From: Streptomyces violaceoruber | GTDB taxonomy: Bacteria; Actinomycetota; Actinomycetes; Streptomycetales; Streptomycetaceae | Direction of reading: 5' to 3' | Assembly (NCBI GenBank): GCA_000720805.1 | Contig: JODI01000092.1 | Coordinates: 1 to 31,609, forward strand | Length of the DNA stretch: 31,609 nucleotides | Shown here: one piece after another, positions 31,482 to 31,609 of the stretch | Position numbering within the stretch: position 1 is the stretch's first letter | Layout of the letters: every line of letters starts with the position of its first letter | Translations under genes and position numbers: made by a program | Notes under the pieces: generated by a model | Seen by the model: the letters and a program-made list of their open reading frames with translations, nothing else | The model's database searches: none | Told to the model about the DNA's origin: nothing

Positions 31482-31609
31482 ATGGCACGCCACCTGAGCC
31501 CCCCCACCCCCGCCCAGCCGCCCCCGACGCCCCCTGCCGCAGGCCCCGCTCCGATCGACGTGTACGAGCCGTGGATGCGCGGACTGCACGCGGACACCGG
31601 CTACCTCCT
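31482..31609 (+). CDS. Unrecognised gene, 5' end only (runs off right edge)
   Basis: An ATG at 31482 opens a frame that is still open at the window edge (42 codons). It reads MARHLSPPTPAQPPPTPPAA, then IDVYEPWMRGLHADTGYL. A Pro-rich leader followed by a sequence with Trp, Tyr and His in normal proportion suggests a real protein. A GAAG lies eight bases upstream. A GTG at 31469 opens a different frame with a less protein-like composition. No family is recognisable. Confidence 0.5.
   Translation, partial: MARHLSPPTPAQPPPTPPAAGPAPIDVYEPWMRGLHADTGYL

Noticed and set aside
1..31609. tRNA genes, rRNA genes or CRISPR arrays
   Set aside because: I looked for T-loop GGTTCGAATCC-like sequences and regularly spaced repeats with unique spacers and found none. 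Only the short tandem repeats listed were seen.

Overview
The window looks like a chromosomal segment of a Streptomyces or very close actinomycete. GC and third-position GC are very high, GTG and TTG starts are common, and several families are typical of the genus: an Sdh1-type succinate dehydrogenase, a TPM-protein relative, SARP/AfsR-like remnants and tandem peptide-importer genes. No rRNA, tRNA, CRISPR array or intact mobile element was found.

Left part (1-8.7 kb). A minus-strand polymorphic toxin with a C-terminal PD-(D/E)xK-like nuclease domain overlaps (GTGA) a candidate immunity gene that runs off the left edge. The toxin's 5' end seems damaged by an out-of-frame deletion. Next come a two-helix membrane protein that looks like a TPM-family protein without its TPM domain, a divergent membrane-anchored GH18-like protein, an APH-fold kinase-like protein, a class I methyltransferase with a possible leaderless promoter, and a small membrane protein.

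Central conserved part (8.7-18.1 kb). A minus-strand sdhC-sdhA-sdhB operon of Sdh1 type has a membrane subunit with a CHxCxH motif. It is followed by a small coiled-coil protein, a divergent 760-aa solute-binding lipoprotein with a large charged insertion, an XRE regulator, and the translational GTPase TypA/BipA with a perfect 23-bp terminator stem.

Accessory part (18.2-22.3 kb). This holds a secreted 168-aa protein, a decayed IS5-family transposase, a methyltransferase, an IS end, an AfsR-like regulator remnant, a second transposase remnant and a MerR regulator with an overlapping MerR-type promoter. It reads as a graveyard of insertions between two conserved blocks.

Right part (22.3-31.6 kb). 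A complete five-gene peptide ABC importer (binding protein, two permeases, two ATPases) follows a gene-free 0.7-kb leader; tandem hairpins separate the binding-protein gene from the membrane genes. It is followed by a GNAT acetyltransferase, a HAD phosphatase fragment, a DinB/DUF664 protein, a second GNAT, a histidine-phosphatase pseudogene and the start of an unrecognised gene at the right edge.

No wholly new multi-gene system could be demonstrated. The best leads are the damaged toxin with its unseen immunity partner, the TPM-less membrane protein, the Rieske-like motif in the Sdh membrane subunit, and the accessory block that may have replaced a bldK locus.
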